The notes under the pieces were generated by a model, which was given only the letters and a program-made list of their open reading frames with translations, had not been told where the DNA came from and made no database searches. From positions 1 through 64,000 of the forward strand of contig JANQHK010000148.1 in assembly GCA_028282685.1 (NCBI GenBank): a DNA stretch of 64,000 nt. Reading direction: 5' to 3'. Both the position numbers and the translations under genes were made by a program. Positions 1 through 8,806 of the stretch are shown here, piece by piece. Each line of letters begins with the position of its first letter. The first letter of the stretch is position 1. This DNA is from Phycisphaeraceae bacterium (lineage in GTDB: Bacteria; Planctomycetota; Phycisphaerae; Phycisphaerales; Zrk34).

Positions 1-2
1 CC

Positions 3-716
3 ATGCCCCGTGTCGGAACAGCAGGCGCGCCTGGCGCCTCATCCGGCTTCATCCCTCGAGACCGGATTAATCCCCTGCTCCAATATGCGGATGGGATGAG
101 TCTATACCAATACGTTAAAGCAAACCCGATTAATCGTATCGATCCGCAAGGGACTTTTACATCGTTCATTGATTGTTGTCCCTGTCAAATCAAAGCGCTG
201 AAAGCGGATGAAAAACGCGCACAGCAGCAAATCATTCAATTACAAGGATCGCTTCAGTTGGCAATCAATGCGGACCATGGACAATATCCGTGGTTTACCA
301 ACTTCAAACTTAACAAAGCAAAAAATATATTAGACAAAGCATCGCGAGCGCTTAAAAACGGTAAAGTCAAATGCGTCGATGAAGATGGGCCTTATGCCAG
401 TGTTTGGCCTTGGGGTAGCACGGTGAAAGTGTATAAACCCTATTGGAAAATTCACGAGAAGGCACAGGGGGCTACACTCGTGCATGAGGGAACACATATG
501 GGATCCGGGCTGACCGATATGGCATATTTCTGGCAAAACAGGAAAGCGCCCCATGACGTACTGTTCATCGGATGGGACATTATCGCGAGCACTTACGATA
601 CGTGGATATTAGGCGGCTTTTGTGTGCCCGGCAGTAAAGATGCGGCTGGTCCTGGACGGGCATGCCCTAAAGCAGTGATCGTTAATGTGAATAGAGGTGG
701 CGCCGAATGCCCATAA
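3..716 (+). CDS. RHS-repeat protein C-terminus with HExxH toxin-like domain (5' partial)
   Basis: This is the end of a gene that probably begins before the window. Residues 18-50 carry the signature end of an RHS core (RD...YADGMSLYQYVKANPINRIDPQG), the point at which polymorphic toxins switch to a variable C-terminal domain. The following ~185 residues have no family I recognise, but residues 161-165 read HEGTH, a zinc-metallopeptidase HExxH motif, in the context TLVHEGTHMG. Six or more cysteines are spread over the tip. Base composition is visibly more AT-rich than the rest of the window, suggesting transfer. The stop overlaps the start of a small lipoprotein gene, the place where an immunity gene would be expected. 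The RHS call is firm; metallopeptidase activity and toxicity are inference. Confidence 0.75.
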   Translation: MPRVGTAGAPGASSGFIPRDRINPLLQYADGMSLYQYVKANPINRIDPQGTFTSFIDCCPCQIKALKADEKRAQQQIIQLQGSLQLAINADHGQYPWFTNFKLNKAKNILDKASRALKNGKVKCVDEDGPYASVWPWGSTVKVYKPYWKIHEKAQGATLVHEGTHMGSGLTDMAYFWQNRKAPHDVLFIGWDIIASTYDTWILGGFCVPGSKDAAGPGRACPKAVIVNVNRGGAECP

Positions 717-1066
717 GGCTAATATGTTCATGTGTACTTGTATTGGCAATCCCATTGACAGGTTGTCTGTATGAACCATACCCGCGCGTCGATTGCATTT
801 CAGAGATCTATTCCGACCTGCCCCAATGTGTTCGGGATACTTTTGAAAGTCTTCATCCCGACGTTCAAATCAGCCATGCAGAAAGTACGCATTTCAAAGG
901 TAAGATTATCGATTACAATATCGTGTATACAGACCAACGAAACGGTCAATTCAGGTCCGTGATCACCCCGAAGGGCGAAGAAATTTCTGTTAGACCTTTT
1001 AAGCAATCTTCCGATTCTGATGAATCATGTACCTGTAAACAGACATGTACATCGACCGTTGAATAA
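707..1066 (+). CDS. Small lipoprotein, candidate immunity protein of the RHS toxin
   Basis: 119 residues with a lipoprotein signal peptide: basic start, hydrophobic stretch, and lipobox LTGC with the modified cysteine at residue 20. The mature part has two Cys near the N-terminus and a CTCKQTC cluster near the C-terminus. The start codon lies inside the 3' end of the RHS gene (10-nt overlap), so the two are translationally coupled. No family is recognised. An immunity role is inferred only from position; lipoprotein localisation would fit a toxin acting outside the cytoplasm. The alternative is an unrelated envelope lipoprotein. Confidence 0.65.
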   Translation: MPIRLICSCVLVLAIPLTGCLYEPYPRVDCISEIYSDLPQCVRDTFESLHPDVQISHAESTHFKGKIIDYNIVYTDQRNGQFRSVITPKGEEISVRPFKQSSDSDESCTCKQTCTSTVE

Positions 1067-1617
1067 GCCATATTCTGGATAAACATTCTCGAAATTCAAT
1101 CCCAAGGGCACTCCGCTCTTTACCCTCCATTGATCCTTCGCCTATCATCTGCTCCATGCGGTTGATCCTGATGGGCTAGAGCATCTTGCGTCATTCATGC
1201 CGGGCTTGTACGAGCCGCGCCCGTAAGAAAGTGGTCGGCACAACGCCTGAACTCGGCGGAATGTGTTGCGGCCTGACACGCTTGCAGGAGAGCGAAAGGG
1301 CGGACGTGTATCCATGGCCCGACGACCGCTCCTTGACCGTCGCGGCTCGTTTGATGCACGAACACCCTACGATTGGATCGGGAATGTTCTAAACCGCGGT
1401 TTTTTGTTTGGTATTCCATTTCGTCCTTTAACCGTGCTGATTATCGGCTAGGAAAAATTTACATATTCCCCGTGATCGGCGGGGATTCCCTCATGAAGTG
1501 TCACGACTGAATCGTCGATACAAATCTTGAATCGTGGTGTAAAAACCAGAGTTGGACAAACCTGATGCGTCTCACTGGTTTCCGGGCAGTGCGGATGGCG
1601 GCGTAGGATGATTGCCC
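1067..1617. other. 551-base stretch without a supported gene
   Basis: Only short ORFs on both strands are present and none has a plausible ribosome site or a recognisable product. The stretch contains a small palindrome AAACCGCGGTTT followed by a T-run at 1391-1405, which could end transcription of the toxin-lipoprotein pair, and a weak hairpin with CCCCG/CGGGG arms at 1468-1484. Base composition returns gradually to the GC-rich level of the rest of the window. It may hold decayed remnants of the RHS locus. Confidence 0.5.
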
Positions 1618-3132
1618 ATGAACCAGGAGTTGTTGCAGAAGGTTCTCCGGAGCCCTCGTCTTCCGAGCTTGCCGACGATTGCTCTGAAGGTGATTGATCT
1701 GTGTCGTCAAAGCGACATCAATATCAAGCAGATCGCCACCACCATTTCCAACGATCCGGCCTTGAGCACCAAGGTGCTGAAGACCGCCAACAGCAGCTTT
1801 TACGGATTGAGTCAGATGGTCAGCACGATCAGTCACGCGATCGTGATTCTTGGCTTGAACAGCGTGAAAACGCTGGCGTTAGGTTTTTCTCTGGTCGGCA
1901 ATTTCCGCGACCAGAACGCGACGGGTTTTCCCATGATCGAGTTCTGGCGCCGCAGTCTCTACTCGGCGGTGAGTGCGCGCACCATCGCCCGGCACGTGAA
2001 TCTGCCGGAGCAGGAAGAGGCGTTCCTGTGCTGTCTCATGCAGGACCTGGGAATGCTCGCTCTCAGCCAGACCTTGGGTGAGGATTACGACGCGCTGGTG
2101 GTGGAAACGGGCAGCGAACATGCGAAGCTGTGGCGGAACGAGCGCAAGCAGTTCGATCTGGATCACATGCAGGTCGTTGGCGCCATGGCCGGGAAATGGA
2201 AGTTGCCGAAAACGCTCAGCAAGCCGATTCGTCACCATCACGTGCCCAGCCAGTCGAAAGATGAGTTGGAATCGCTGACCCAGGCGGTGTATCTGGGCAA
2301 TTTGTCCGCCGATGCGTTTCTGGATACCCGTCGGCCGAACGTGGAAAAGTTTTTCAATAAGTTGAACCAGTGCTTCAAGCTCAACCGGGACGTTGGAGAG
2401 CATTTGCTGGGGCAGGTCACCAAGGGCGTGAACGAACTGGCCGATCTGTTCGAGATCGACACCGAGAAGGTGCCGGATGTTCAGGATATTCTTTCCGATG
2501 CGAAGGAGACCCTTCTTGAATTGTCGCTGGAATCGCAATCGCAGGCGATTGAGCTGGCGGAAAGAAATCAGAAATTGCAGGAACAGGTGGTGCGCGATCC
2601 GCTGACGGGCATCGCCAACCGCGGCCGATTCACCGAGTTTCTGTCGAAGCATTTTGTCGAAGCGCAGGTGACCGATCAGCCGATAAGCGTGATCTTCATC
2701 GACGTGGATCGCTTCAAGTCGGTGAACGATGACCACGGCCACCTGGTCGGCGATTCGGTCCTGGTGACGCTGGCCGGCCTCATGGACGAACACTGCCCTG
2801 AGACCGGTCTGGCCGCGCGTTACGGAGGGGAAGAATTCGCCTTGATCCTTCCCCGGTGCGACCGTCTGGGCGCGGCGCGCCTCGCCGAATCGCTTCGCCA
2901 GGCCGTCGAAAAGCACACCATCCAGGCGGCGGAAGAACTCACTTTGAACGTCACGATTTCTCTGGGTGTCAGTTCGTTCGACGGCCGGCAGTTTTTCCAG
3001 CGTCCCGAGCAGTTGATCGAGTCGGCCGACAAGGCCGTTTATGTGGCCAAGGCCTCGGGGCGCAACTGCGTCCGGGTGTTTGTGCCCAAGTGCAAAACAC
3101 CGCTGAAGCAGGCGGCGCCAACCGTCGCGTGA
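1618..3132 (+). CDS. HDOD domain - GGDEF diguanylate cyclase
   Basis: About 504 residues. An HDOD domain (roughly residues 8-205; early motif LPSLPTIALKVIDL and later RHHHVP) is followed by a linker helix and a GGDEF domain (roughly 325-490; DPLTGIANRGRF entry motif). The catalytic signature is GGEEF at residues 403-407, preceded by RY, so cyclic-di-GMP synthesis is plausible. The RxxD inhibitory site that normally sits just upstream is absent (PETG instead), predicting no product inhibition. An upstream TTG at 1612 is in frame, but the ATG at 1618 has an AGGA about 9 nt upstream and gives the more natural N-terminus MNQELLQ. It is a single gene, converging on the M16 peptidase pair with a 22-nt gap. 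Confidence 0.88.
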   Translation: MNQELLQKVLRSPRLPSLPTIALKVIDLCRQSDINIKQIATTISNDPALSTKVLKTANSSFYGLSQMVSTISHAIVILGLNSVKTLALGFSLVGNFRDQNATGFPMIEFWRRSLYSAVSARTIARHVNLPEQEEAFLCCLMQDLGMLALSQTLGEDYDALVVETGSEHAKLWRNERKQFDLDHMQVVGAMAGKWKLPKTLSKPIRHHHVPSQSKDELESLTQAVYLGNLSADAFLDTRRPNVEKFFNKLNQCFKLNRDVGEHLLGQVTKGVNELADLFEIDTEKVPDVQDILSDAKETLLELSLESQSQAIELAERNQKLQEQVVRDPLTGIANRGRFTEFLSKHFVEAQVTDQPISVIFIDVDRFKSVNDDHGHLVGDSVLVTLAGLMDEHCPETGLAARYGGEEFALILPRCDRLGAARLAESLRQAVEKHTIQAAEELTLNVTISLGVSSFDGRQFFQRPEQLIESADKAVYVAKASGRNCVRVFVPKCKTPLKQAAPTVA

Positions 3133-3154
3133 GCGGCGGTGGGGGACATGCCTT

Positions 3155-4375
3155 TTACGGATGCGTCAGCCGCACGAGTGTGCGTGGGGTGAACGGGAAT
3201 TCCGAAAGCAGTTCGGCCAGGGCGTCGGCATCGACCGCCTCCAGCTTTGCCAGCTCTTCCGCCATCGGGCGGTACTCACCGGTATACAGCCAGCCGTTGC
3301 CCAGCGCCATCATGCGTCCGGCCGGGCGTTCCTGCTCCAGCGTCAGGTCCGTCTCCAGTTTGTGTTTGACCCGTGTGATTTCTTCTTCGGTCAACCGTTC
3401 CCCGGCCGTGTCGAGCGTTCGCAGCAGGATTTCCTCCACGCGCTCGGCCTGGGCGGGTGAGCAACTGGCATAAATCAGGAACGTTCCCGCATGGTCGAAC
3501 GGGTGCAAAGTCACCTCGGCCTCGTCGGCCAGTCCCGGATCGATCAGCTCCCAGTACAGCCGCGAGCCGTCCGCATCGCCCAGCAACTGGCTGAGCACCA
3601 AGCCGGCGTAGCGTCGCTCGTCCTGTCGACTGGGCCCGTTGGCGATGCCTACCAGATAATGGCGCGTCAGCTTGGGATCGGTCAGGTTGTCGATGTGGTC
3701 CGTCGGGGCGGTCGCCCGGTAGTCGCGCTGCGCGCCGGTCGGTTTCCACGAACCGCATAGCGATGCGATCTGATCGACGCAACGATCAAAATCCACCCGG
3801 CCGGCCAGCGCCAACGTGATGTTGTCCGGGCAATAACGGTGGGCGAAGTAATCGCGCATCTGCTCGGCGGTCAATGCGTCGATTGATTGCGGCGTGCCGA
3901 GGATGCGGTAGGCCAGCGGATGCCCGTCAAAATGCCGCTCCATCGCGTGCTCGTAGGCCACCCAGAAAGGGCGATCGGCGTACATGCCGATTTCCTCGAG
4001 GATGACGTTCTTCTCCATCGTGAAATCGTCTTCACGCAGAGCGGGGCGGAGGATGTCGGCCAGGATATCCAGCGCGTCGGGCAGGAAATGCGGTAGCACG
4101 TGGGCCCAGTAGGCGGTGGTTTCCTGGTGGGTGAAGGCGTTGTATTGCGCGCCGATGCGGTCGAAATCGATGTTCACCTCGGCGGCGGTGCGGCGGGACG
4201 TGCCTTTGAACATCATGTGTTCGAGGAAGTGGCTGACGCCCATCAATTCGATCGGCTCGTCGCGCGTGCCGGTTTTCACGAAGAAGCCGGCAGCGGCGGT
4301 GTGCGCCGAGGCGTTGACTTCGCCGATGATCGTCAGGCCGTTGTCCAGCGTGGTCTGTTCAAAAGTGACCGCCAT
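3155..4375 (-). CDS. M16 family zinc peptidase, catalytic subunit
   Basis: 406 residues with the M16 (pitrilysin/processing peptidase) inverted zinc motif HFLEH at residues 49-53 within MGVSHFLEHMMFKGT, and the downstream zinc-ligand region ILEEIGMYADRP. The C-terminal half has the second inactive M16 domain typical of the family. Its start lies 1 nt downstream of the stop of the neighbouring M16 gene, so the two form a tightly coupled operon and probably a heterodimer like bacterial PqqF/mitochondrial MPP-type pairs. No signal peptide is evident, so a cytoplasmic role (peptide turnover) is most likely. Substrate unknown. Confidence 0.9.
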   Translation of the reverse strand: MAVTFEQTTLDNGLTIIGEVNASAHTAAAGFFVKTGTRDEPIELMGVSHFLEHMMFKGTSRRTAAEVNIDFDRIGAQYNAFTHQETTAYWAHVLPHFLPDALDILADILRPALREDDFTMEKNVILEEIGMYADRPFWVAYEHAMERHFDGHPLAYRILGTPQSIDALTAEQMRDYFAHRYCPDNITLALAGRVDFDRCVDQIASLCGSWKPTGAQRDYRATAPTDHIDNLTDPKLTRHYLVGIANGPSRQDERRYAGLVLSQLLGDADGSRLYWELIDPGLADEAEVTLHPFDHAGTFLIYASCSPAQAERVEEILLRTLDTAGERLTEEEITRVKHKLETDLTLEQERPAGRMMALGNGWLYTGEYRPMAEELAKLEAVDADALAELLSEFPFTPRTLVRLTHP

Positions 4376-4376
4376 G

Positions 4377-5606
4377 TCAATCGACCTCCAGCGGTTCGGG
4401 CCCGATGCTCAGGACGGTGAATTGTTCGGGACGATGCGCCGCCAGAAATGCATTGAGCGCATCGAGCGAGACGGCATCGATTTCTTCTTCGATCTCATCG
4501 AGCGAGCGGGGCCGACCCAGCAGGAACTGGTCCGAGGCGATGGCGGCGGCCCGGGCGCTGGTGGATTCGCCCTGCATGACCAGCCGGCTTTTCAGTCCGA
4601 TGCGCGCCCGCTCGAACTCGTCTTCCTTCGCGCCGTCGCTCAGACGCTGCAATTCGCGCTGGAGCACAGCCAGGGTATCGGGCGCACGGGCGGTGGTGGT
4701 GCCGGCGTATGCGAACACCGAACCGCGGTTAAGCAACGAGCTGTAACTGGCGAAGACGGCGTAACAGAGCCCGCGCTTTTCTCGAACTTCGGTAAACAGT
4801 CGGCCGCTCATCCCCCCGCTGAGCACCGCCACGGCCAAGCGCTGGGTCATCGCGTCGGGGTGGTTCAGCGGCACGGTGGGGTAGGCCAGAGCGATGTGTT
4901 GCTGGGTGGTGTCGGCCGGGACGTGTTTGTACCCGCCGCCGGGTTGGGCATGGTCGTCCGGCAGAGGCGCCGAATCGCCGGTGTCGCCGAGCAGTTGTTC
5001 GGCCATTTGGCGCGCCGTGTCGAAATCGACCGCCCCGGCCAATGCCAGGATGCTCGAGCCGGGCACGAAACGGACGGCGTGGTGATGACGCACCTGCTCG
5101 AGGGTCAGTGCGCCGATCGTCCGGCGATCGCCGAGCGTGCTGCGCCCGAGGACCGGACCGAAATGGGCTCGTCTGAGTTCTTCGATGACGCGTTGTTGCG
5201 GTTCGTCTTCGAGCGCGTCGATGGCTTGCAGTGCCAGCTCGCGGCAGGGCTGGAGTGCGGAATCGGGCAGGGCGGGGCGAAGGGCCAGATCGGCCAGCAG
5301 GGGCAGGGCCTGCTCGATGCGCCGGCCCAGGAAGATCCCGCCGATGCGCGTGTGGTAGGTGTGCACCTCCGCCGAGCGCTTGATTCCCAGCAGGTCCATG
5401 GCCTGGCAGTGGGCCCGGGCGTCCATGCCGCCGGCTCCGCGGAAAAGCATTTCACTGAGCACCGCACCGACGCCGTGTTGCTGCTGCGGTTCCGTGCACG
5501 CCCCGGCAGGCAGCAGCAGCGTCATGCCCACGCTGGCCACATCGGCCATCGGTTCGACCAACAGCGTCAGGCCGTTGTCCAGTCGATGATGGTGAATGGG
5601 ATTCAT
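4377..5606 (-). CDS. M16 family peptidase-like protein lacking the zinc motif
   Basis: 409 residues, collinear with the downstream M16 peptidase: both begin with a beta strand followed by DNGLT. Where the partner has SHFLEH this protein has GAVLSE (residues 47-52), so both zinc histidines are gone and it cannot be a standard catalytic subunit. It is the first gene of the two-gene operon. By analogy with known two-subunit M16 enzymes it is probably the non-catalytic half that helps form the cleavage chamber. Heterodimer formation is inferred from gene pairing. Confidence 0.87.
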   Translation of the reverse strand: MNPIHHHRLDNGLTLLVEPMADVASVGMTLLLPAGACTEPQQQHGVGAVLSEMLFRGAGGMDARAHCQAMDLLGIKRSAEVHTYHTRIGGIFLGRRIEQALPLLADLALRPALPDSALQPCRELALQAIDALEDEPQQRVIEELRRAHFGPVLGRSTLGDRRTIGALTLEQVRHHHAVRFVPGSSILALAGAVDFDTARQMAEQLLGDTGDSAPLPDDHAQPGGGYKHVPADTTQQHIALAYPTVPLNHPDAMTQRLAVAVLSGGMSGRLFTEVREKRGLCYAVFASYSSLLNRGSVFAYAGTTTARAPDTLAVLQRELQRLSDGAKEDEFERARIGLKSRLVMQGESTSARAAAIASDQFLLGRPRSLDEIEEEIDAVSLDALNAFLAAHRPEQFTVLSIGPEPLEVD

Positions 5607-5761
5607 GTGTTCACTCGCTCCCGTTTGCGGGAGGCGGTATTTTACTGGACCCGACCTTTCCTGTCAGCCGACGGCGACGGATTTTTCTTTTCACCGGTCA
5701 AGTGTCGATGCTGCGGCGCCGATGCAACAGCACCGGACGCGCTTTTGGCAGGGCTTATGTT

Positions 5762-6214
5762 ATGCGCAGCTTGATCGACGGGATCATCGTGCTGGGTCTG
5801 GTGTGTGTGATGGGGGGCATGATCTATCAACAGCGCGGCACGGGCCTGGACGACGAGCGGATCGATTCGATCGGCAATGTGTTACTGGCCATCCGCAACC
5901 GGGCGGTCTATCACGGTTCGCTGGGCGAAGTGCAAACCACGCACGGCGGGATGCCGCTGACCATTGAACGAACTTGGTTCGAGAATCTCCCGCAACACCC
6001 GCTGATCGATGAACCCATGGCCTGGATGGCGGTGGCGGACGAATCGGAGAAATCGCTGATTCACCCGCGTCGCATCGACGCCGCCGCCGACACCTCCCAG
6101 TTCTGGTACAACCCCTACCGCGGTGTTGTCCGCGCTCGTGCACCGCGCCAACATACCGACCAGGCCACCAGCGAACTTTATTTTCGGTTGAATCGGATCG
6201 ACGCGGCGCACTGA
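5762..6214 (+). CDS. Membrane-anchored protein of unknown function
   Basis: About 150 residues from the ATG at 5762; a GTG at 5702 is in frame but would add a poorly structured arginine-rich extension, and a GGCAGGG lies upstream of 5762. One hydrophobic segment occupies residues 4-22 (IDGIIVLGLVCVMGGMIY), followed by a soluble domain with a polar, aromatic-rich end (FWYNPYRG). The layout resembles a prepilin-like protein (short N-terminal cytoplasmic stub, one helix, small globular domain), but the processed Gly and Glu5 features of type IV pilins are not clearly present. The gene sits between the M16 operon, divergent, and dapB, convergent. Function unknown. Confidence 0.6.
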   Translation: MRSLIDGIIVLGLVCVMGGMIYQQRGTGLDDERIDSIGNVLLAIRNRAVYHGSLGEVQTTHGGMPLTIERTWFENLPQHPLIDEPMAWMAVADESEKSLIHPRRIDAAADTSQFWYNPYRGVVRARAPRQHTDQATSELYFRLNRIDAAH

Positions 6215-6231
6215 TCTCCGCGGCATCCCGC

Positions 6232-7023
6232 TCAGGTCAACCCCAGCACATCGTTCATCGCATACCGCCCGGCGGGTTTGCCGTGCAGCCACCTGGCCGC
6301 CGCCAGGGCGCCGCGCGCGAAGGTGTCGCGCGTGGTGGCGACATGCCGCAGCTCCAGTCGTTCGCCCAATCCGGCGAAGAACACCGAATGCTCACCCGGT
6401 ACATCGCCCATACGCAGCGTTTGCATGGTGATTCGTCCGGGCTTGCGGGGGTCGTCGCCGACGCGCGTCATGTCCACGTGTTCCTGCATCGACTTGTCCG
6501 TTGCGTCGCAGATCGAGCGGGCGATCTGCAACGCCGTACCGGAGGGAGCATCCTGCTTATGGCGGTGATGCGCTTCGAGAATTTCAATGTCGTAATCGTC
6601 GCCCAGTTGTTGTGCGATCTTCGCGGCAAGGGCGAACAGCAGGTTCATGCCCAGCGAATAATTCGGCGCCCAGAGCACCGGTACGGATTCGGCGGCACGG
6701 TCGATCGCGGCGAAGTGCGTTTCGGTCAGGCCGGTCGTCCCGATCACCGCCGCCATGTTGTGTTTGACGGCGGCGTCGAGGTTTCCCCCGAGGGCATCGG
6801 GCAGTGTGAAATCGATCAACAGATCGGCTTCGCCTTTGGGTTCGCTAGCGAGAATCACATCGTTGCCCGGGATGGCCGGTTCGCCGAGACGGGCGTGGTC
6901 CGGCTGATCGAATGCTTCGGTCAGCGTCAGCCCGTCGGTCTCGCCGGCCAACGCGCACAGCCGCCGGCCCATGCGTCCAGCCGCCCCGGCAATCGCCACG
7001 TGGATGGTCTTGGGTCTGCTCAT
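6232..7023 (-). CDS. dapB: 4-hydroxy-tetrahydrodipicolinate reductase
   Basis: 263 residues. DapB reduces 4-hydroxy-tetrahydrodipicolinate with NAD(P)H in the lysine/meso-diaminopimelate pathway, feeding peptidoglycan. The N-terminal Rossmann motif GAAGRMGR follows the start MSRPKTIHVAI; GTTGL, the conserved APNYSLGMNL and the substrate/catalytic stretch HHRHKQDAPSGTAL are all present. Longer in-frame starts up to 7164 add about 47 residues not seen in the family, so the ATG at 7023 is chosen (7032 is the next option). The pathway partner dapA is about 30 kb away in this window, so the genes are not in one operon. Confidence 0.95.
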   Translation of the reverse strand: MSRPKTIHVAIAGAAGRMGRRLCALAGETDGLTLTEAFDQPDHARLGEPAIPGNDVILASEPKGEADLLIDFTLPDALGGNLDAAVKHNMAAVIGTTGLTETHFAAIDRAAESVPVLWAPNYSLGMNLLFALAAKIAQQLGDDYDIEILEAHHRHKQDAPSGTALQIARSICDATDKSMQEHVDMTRVGDDPRKPGRITMQTLRMGDVPGEHSVFFAGLGERLELRHVATTRDTFARGALAAARWLHGKPAGRYAMNDVLGLT

Positions 7024-7142
7024 GGCCGCCATTTTACGGCGGATCAGCCCGCCCGACGAGTCGCCATGCTGGAACAGCCCCGTCTTTCTGCTACGATTAC
7101 ATATCTTTGGGTTCGTCCGAAAGGCGGGCCCGGCGATGTCCC

Positions 7143-7174
7143 AGTGAACCATGTAACCGGTCAATCAGTTAACC
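7143..7174. repeat. Octamer repeat tract (4 units) immediately upstream of nuoG
   Basis: Four consecutive 8-nt units read AGTGAACC, ATGTAACC, GGTCAATC and AGTTAACC, all variants of GATYAACC. The tract ends three bases before the nuoG start codon, and so occupies where a ribosome-binding site would normally be. It belongs to the same family as the tracts near 46.3, 46.8, 55.9 and 62.7 kb. The units are more diverged here than elsewhere, so this is the least certain member. Confidence 0.6.
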
Positions 7175-7177
7175 AAA

Positions 7178-8800
7178 ATGCCCACCATCACCATCGACGG
7201 TCAAGCCTGCCGGTTCCAAGGGAAGAAGACCATTCTCCAGGTCGCCCTGGAAAACGGGATCGAGATTCCCCATTACTGCTACCACGATGCGCTGAGCGTG
7301 GTGGCCAGTTGCCGGATCTGCCTCGCCGAGGTCGCCCAGCCCAACCCCCGCAACGACAACAAGCTCGAACTGGTTCCCAAGCTCCTGCCGGCTTGCCAGA
7401 CCCCCGCGGCCGACGGAGCCGAGGTCTACACCACCAGCGAAAAATCCCAGGCCAACCAGAAGGCCGTCATGGAATATCTGCTGATCAACCATCCGCTGGA
7501 TTGTCCGGTCTGCGATCAGGCGGGCGAATGTCACCTGCAGGATTACTCTTACCGTTACGGTCGGGGCCACAGCCGATTCGAAGAAACGAAGATCAAGCAG
7601 CCCAAGAAGGACGTCGGCCCCAACGTCTACCTCTATTCCGATCGCTGCATCATGTGCACCCGTTGCGTCCGCTTCACGCGCGAAGTGACCGGCACCAGCG
7701 AACTGTGCGTGACCGGCCGAGGCAACACCGAAGAAATCGATGTCTTCCCCGGCAAGGCGCTGGATAACGAATTGTCGGTCAACGTCTGCGATATCTGCCC
7801 CGTCGGCGCGCTGCTCGATAAGAATTTTCTTTTCGAGCGCCGCGTCTGGGAACTGACCGGCACGCCCGGCATCGACGGACTGACCAGCAGCGGCGATAAC
7901 GTCTGGATCGATCACGCCGACGGGCGGGTCTACCGTTTCCGTCCGCGCGTCAACATGGACGTGAACACCTGGTGGATCAGCGATGAGATTCGCTATGCCT
8001 GGCGCCACGCGCACGACGAAAACCGTCTGACCTGGCCCGCGGTGAAGGGCAACGAGAAAGCCGACTGGAACGAGGCGCTGGCCGCTGCCGTGGAGGGCTT
8101 TAAGAAAACCGTCGAGCAGGGCAAACGGGTGTTGGCGATGATCTCGCCGATGCTGACCTGCGAAGATGCGTTTACGCTGGCCACCGCGGTTCGCGCCATC
8201 GACGGGCAGGCGTTGCTGGCGGTGGGGCCGGTGCCGATCGACGGCGAAGATAAAACTTTCCCCGGTGGATACACCGTGCGAGCCGAGAAAGCTCCCAATG
8301 CGCGCGGCGTCAAGCGCGTGCTCGAACAGGTCGCCGGGGCCGCAAATGTGTTGGATTATCCGGGGGCACTGGGTCAGATTGGCAGCGGCAACGTCGGCGC
8401 CGCTCTGATCACCGGCAACTACCCCACTGACTGGCCGACCGATGTGCTGCTCGGCGCGATGGCCGATCCGTTTGTCGTGCTGATCGATACGTTGCCGACG
8501 AAACTGACCGAGCGGGCCGACGTGGTGTTGCCCGGCGCGGTGTGGGTGGAGAAGGCGGGGACGTTTGAAAATTACCGGAACCGTTTGCAGTGTTTCGAGC
8601 GGGCGATTCGCCCGGTGGAGTTTGCCCGGGCCGAGGCGCAGATCGGTCTGGACCTTCAGGCCGGGGCGGGTGTTGCCGAGCCGCAACGGTATGACGCTGA
8701 GCAAACGCGCGCGGCGATGGGCGGTGTGTTCACGAGCGATGTCCACCAACCCACTGCCGACGAGCGCCCGCCCATGCCGGTGGAGTACGTGGAACTGTGA
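7178..8800 (+). CDS. nuoG: NADH-quinone oxidoreductase subunit G (short form)
   Basis: 540 residues. NuoG carries iron-sulfur clusters in the peripheral arm of respiratory complex I. The N-terminal [2Fe-2S] domain has C34, C45, C48 and a later Cys; the HxxxCxxCxxxxxC segment (HPLDCPVCDQAGEC) and a ferredoxin-like pair (CIMCTRCV and CDICPVGA) bind further clusters. The molybdopterin-like C-terminal domain is short, so the protein is well under the ~800-900 residues of the E. coli type. No other nuo gene is adjacent, which is unusual. An alternative is the diaphorase-linked iron-sulfur subunit of an NAD-reducing hydrogenase, but the three-part cluster pattern favours NuoG. Confidence 0.88.
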   Translation: MPTITIDGQACRFQGKKTILQVALENGIEIPHYCYHDALSVVASCRICLAEVAQPNPRNDNKLELVPKLLPACQTPAADGAEVYTTSEKSQANQKAVMEYLLINHPLDCPVCDQAGECHLQDYSYRYGRGHSRFEETKIKQPKKDVGPNVYLYSDRCIMCTRCVRFTREVTGTSELCVTGRGNTEEIDVFPGKALDNELSVNVCDICPVGALLDKNFLFERRVWELTGTPGIDGLTSSGDNVWIDHADGRVYRFRPRVNMDVNTWWISDEIRYAWRHAHDENRLTWPAVKGNEKADWNEALAAAVEGFKKTVEQGKRVLAMISPMLTCEDAFTLATAVRAIDGQALLAVGPVPIDGEDKTFPGGYTVRAEKAPNARGVKRVLEQVAGAANVLDYPGALGQIGSGNVGAALITGNYPTDWPTDVLLGAMADPFVVLIDTLPTKLTERADVVLPGAVWVEKAGTFENYRNRLQCFERAIRPVEFARAEAQIGLDLQAGAGVAEPQRYDAEQTRAAMGGVFTSDVHQPTADERPPMPVEYVEL

Positions 8801-8806
8801 TGTACA

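Noticed and set aside
1186-1451. Short overlapping ORFs in the gap after the lipoprotein gene
   Set aside because: All are about 60-75 codons, without ribosome site, motif or consistent composition.
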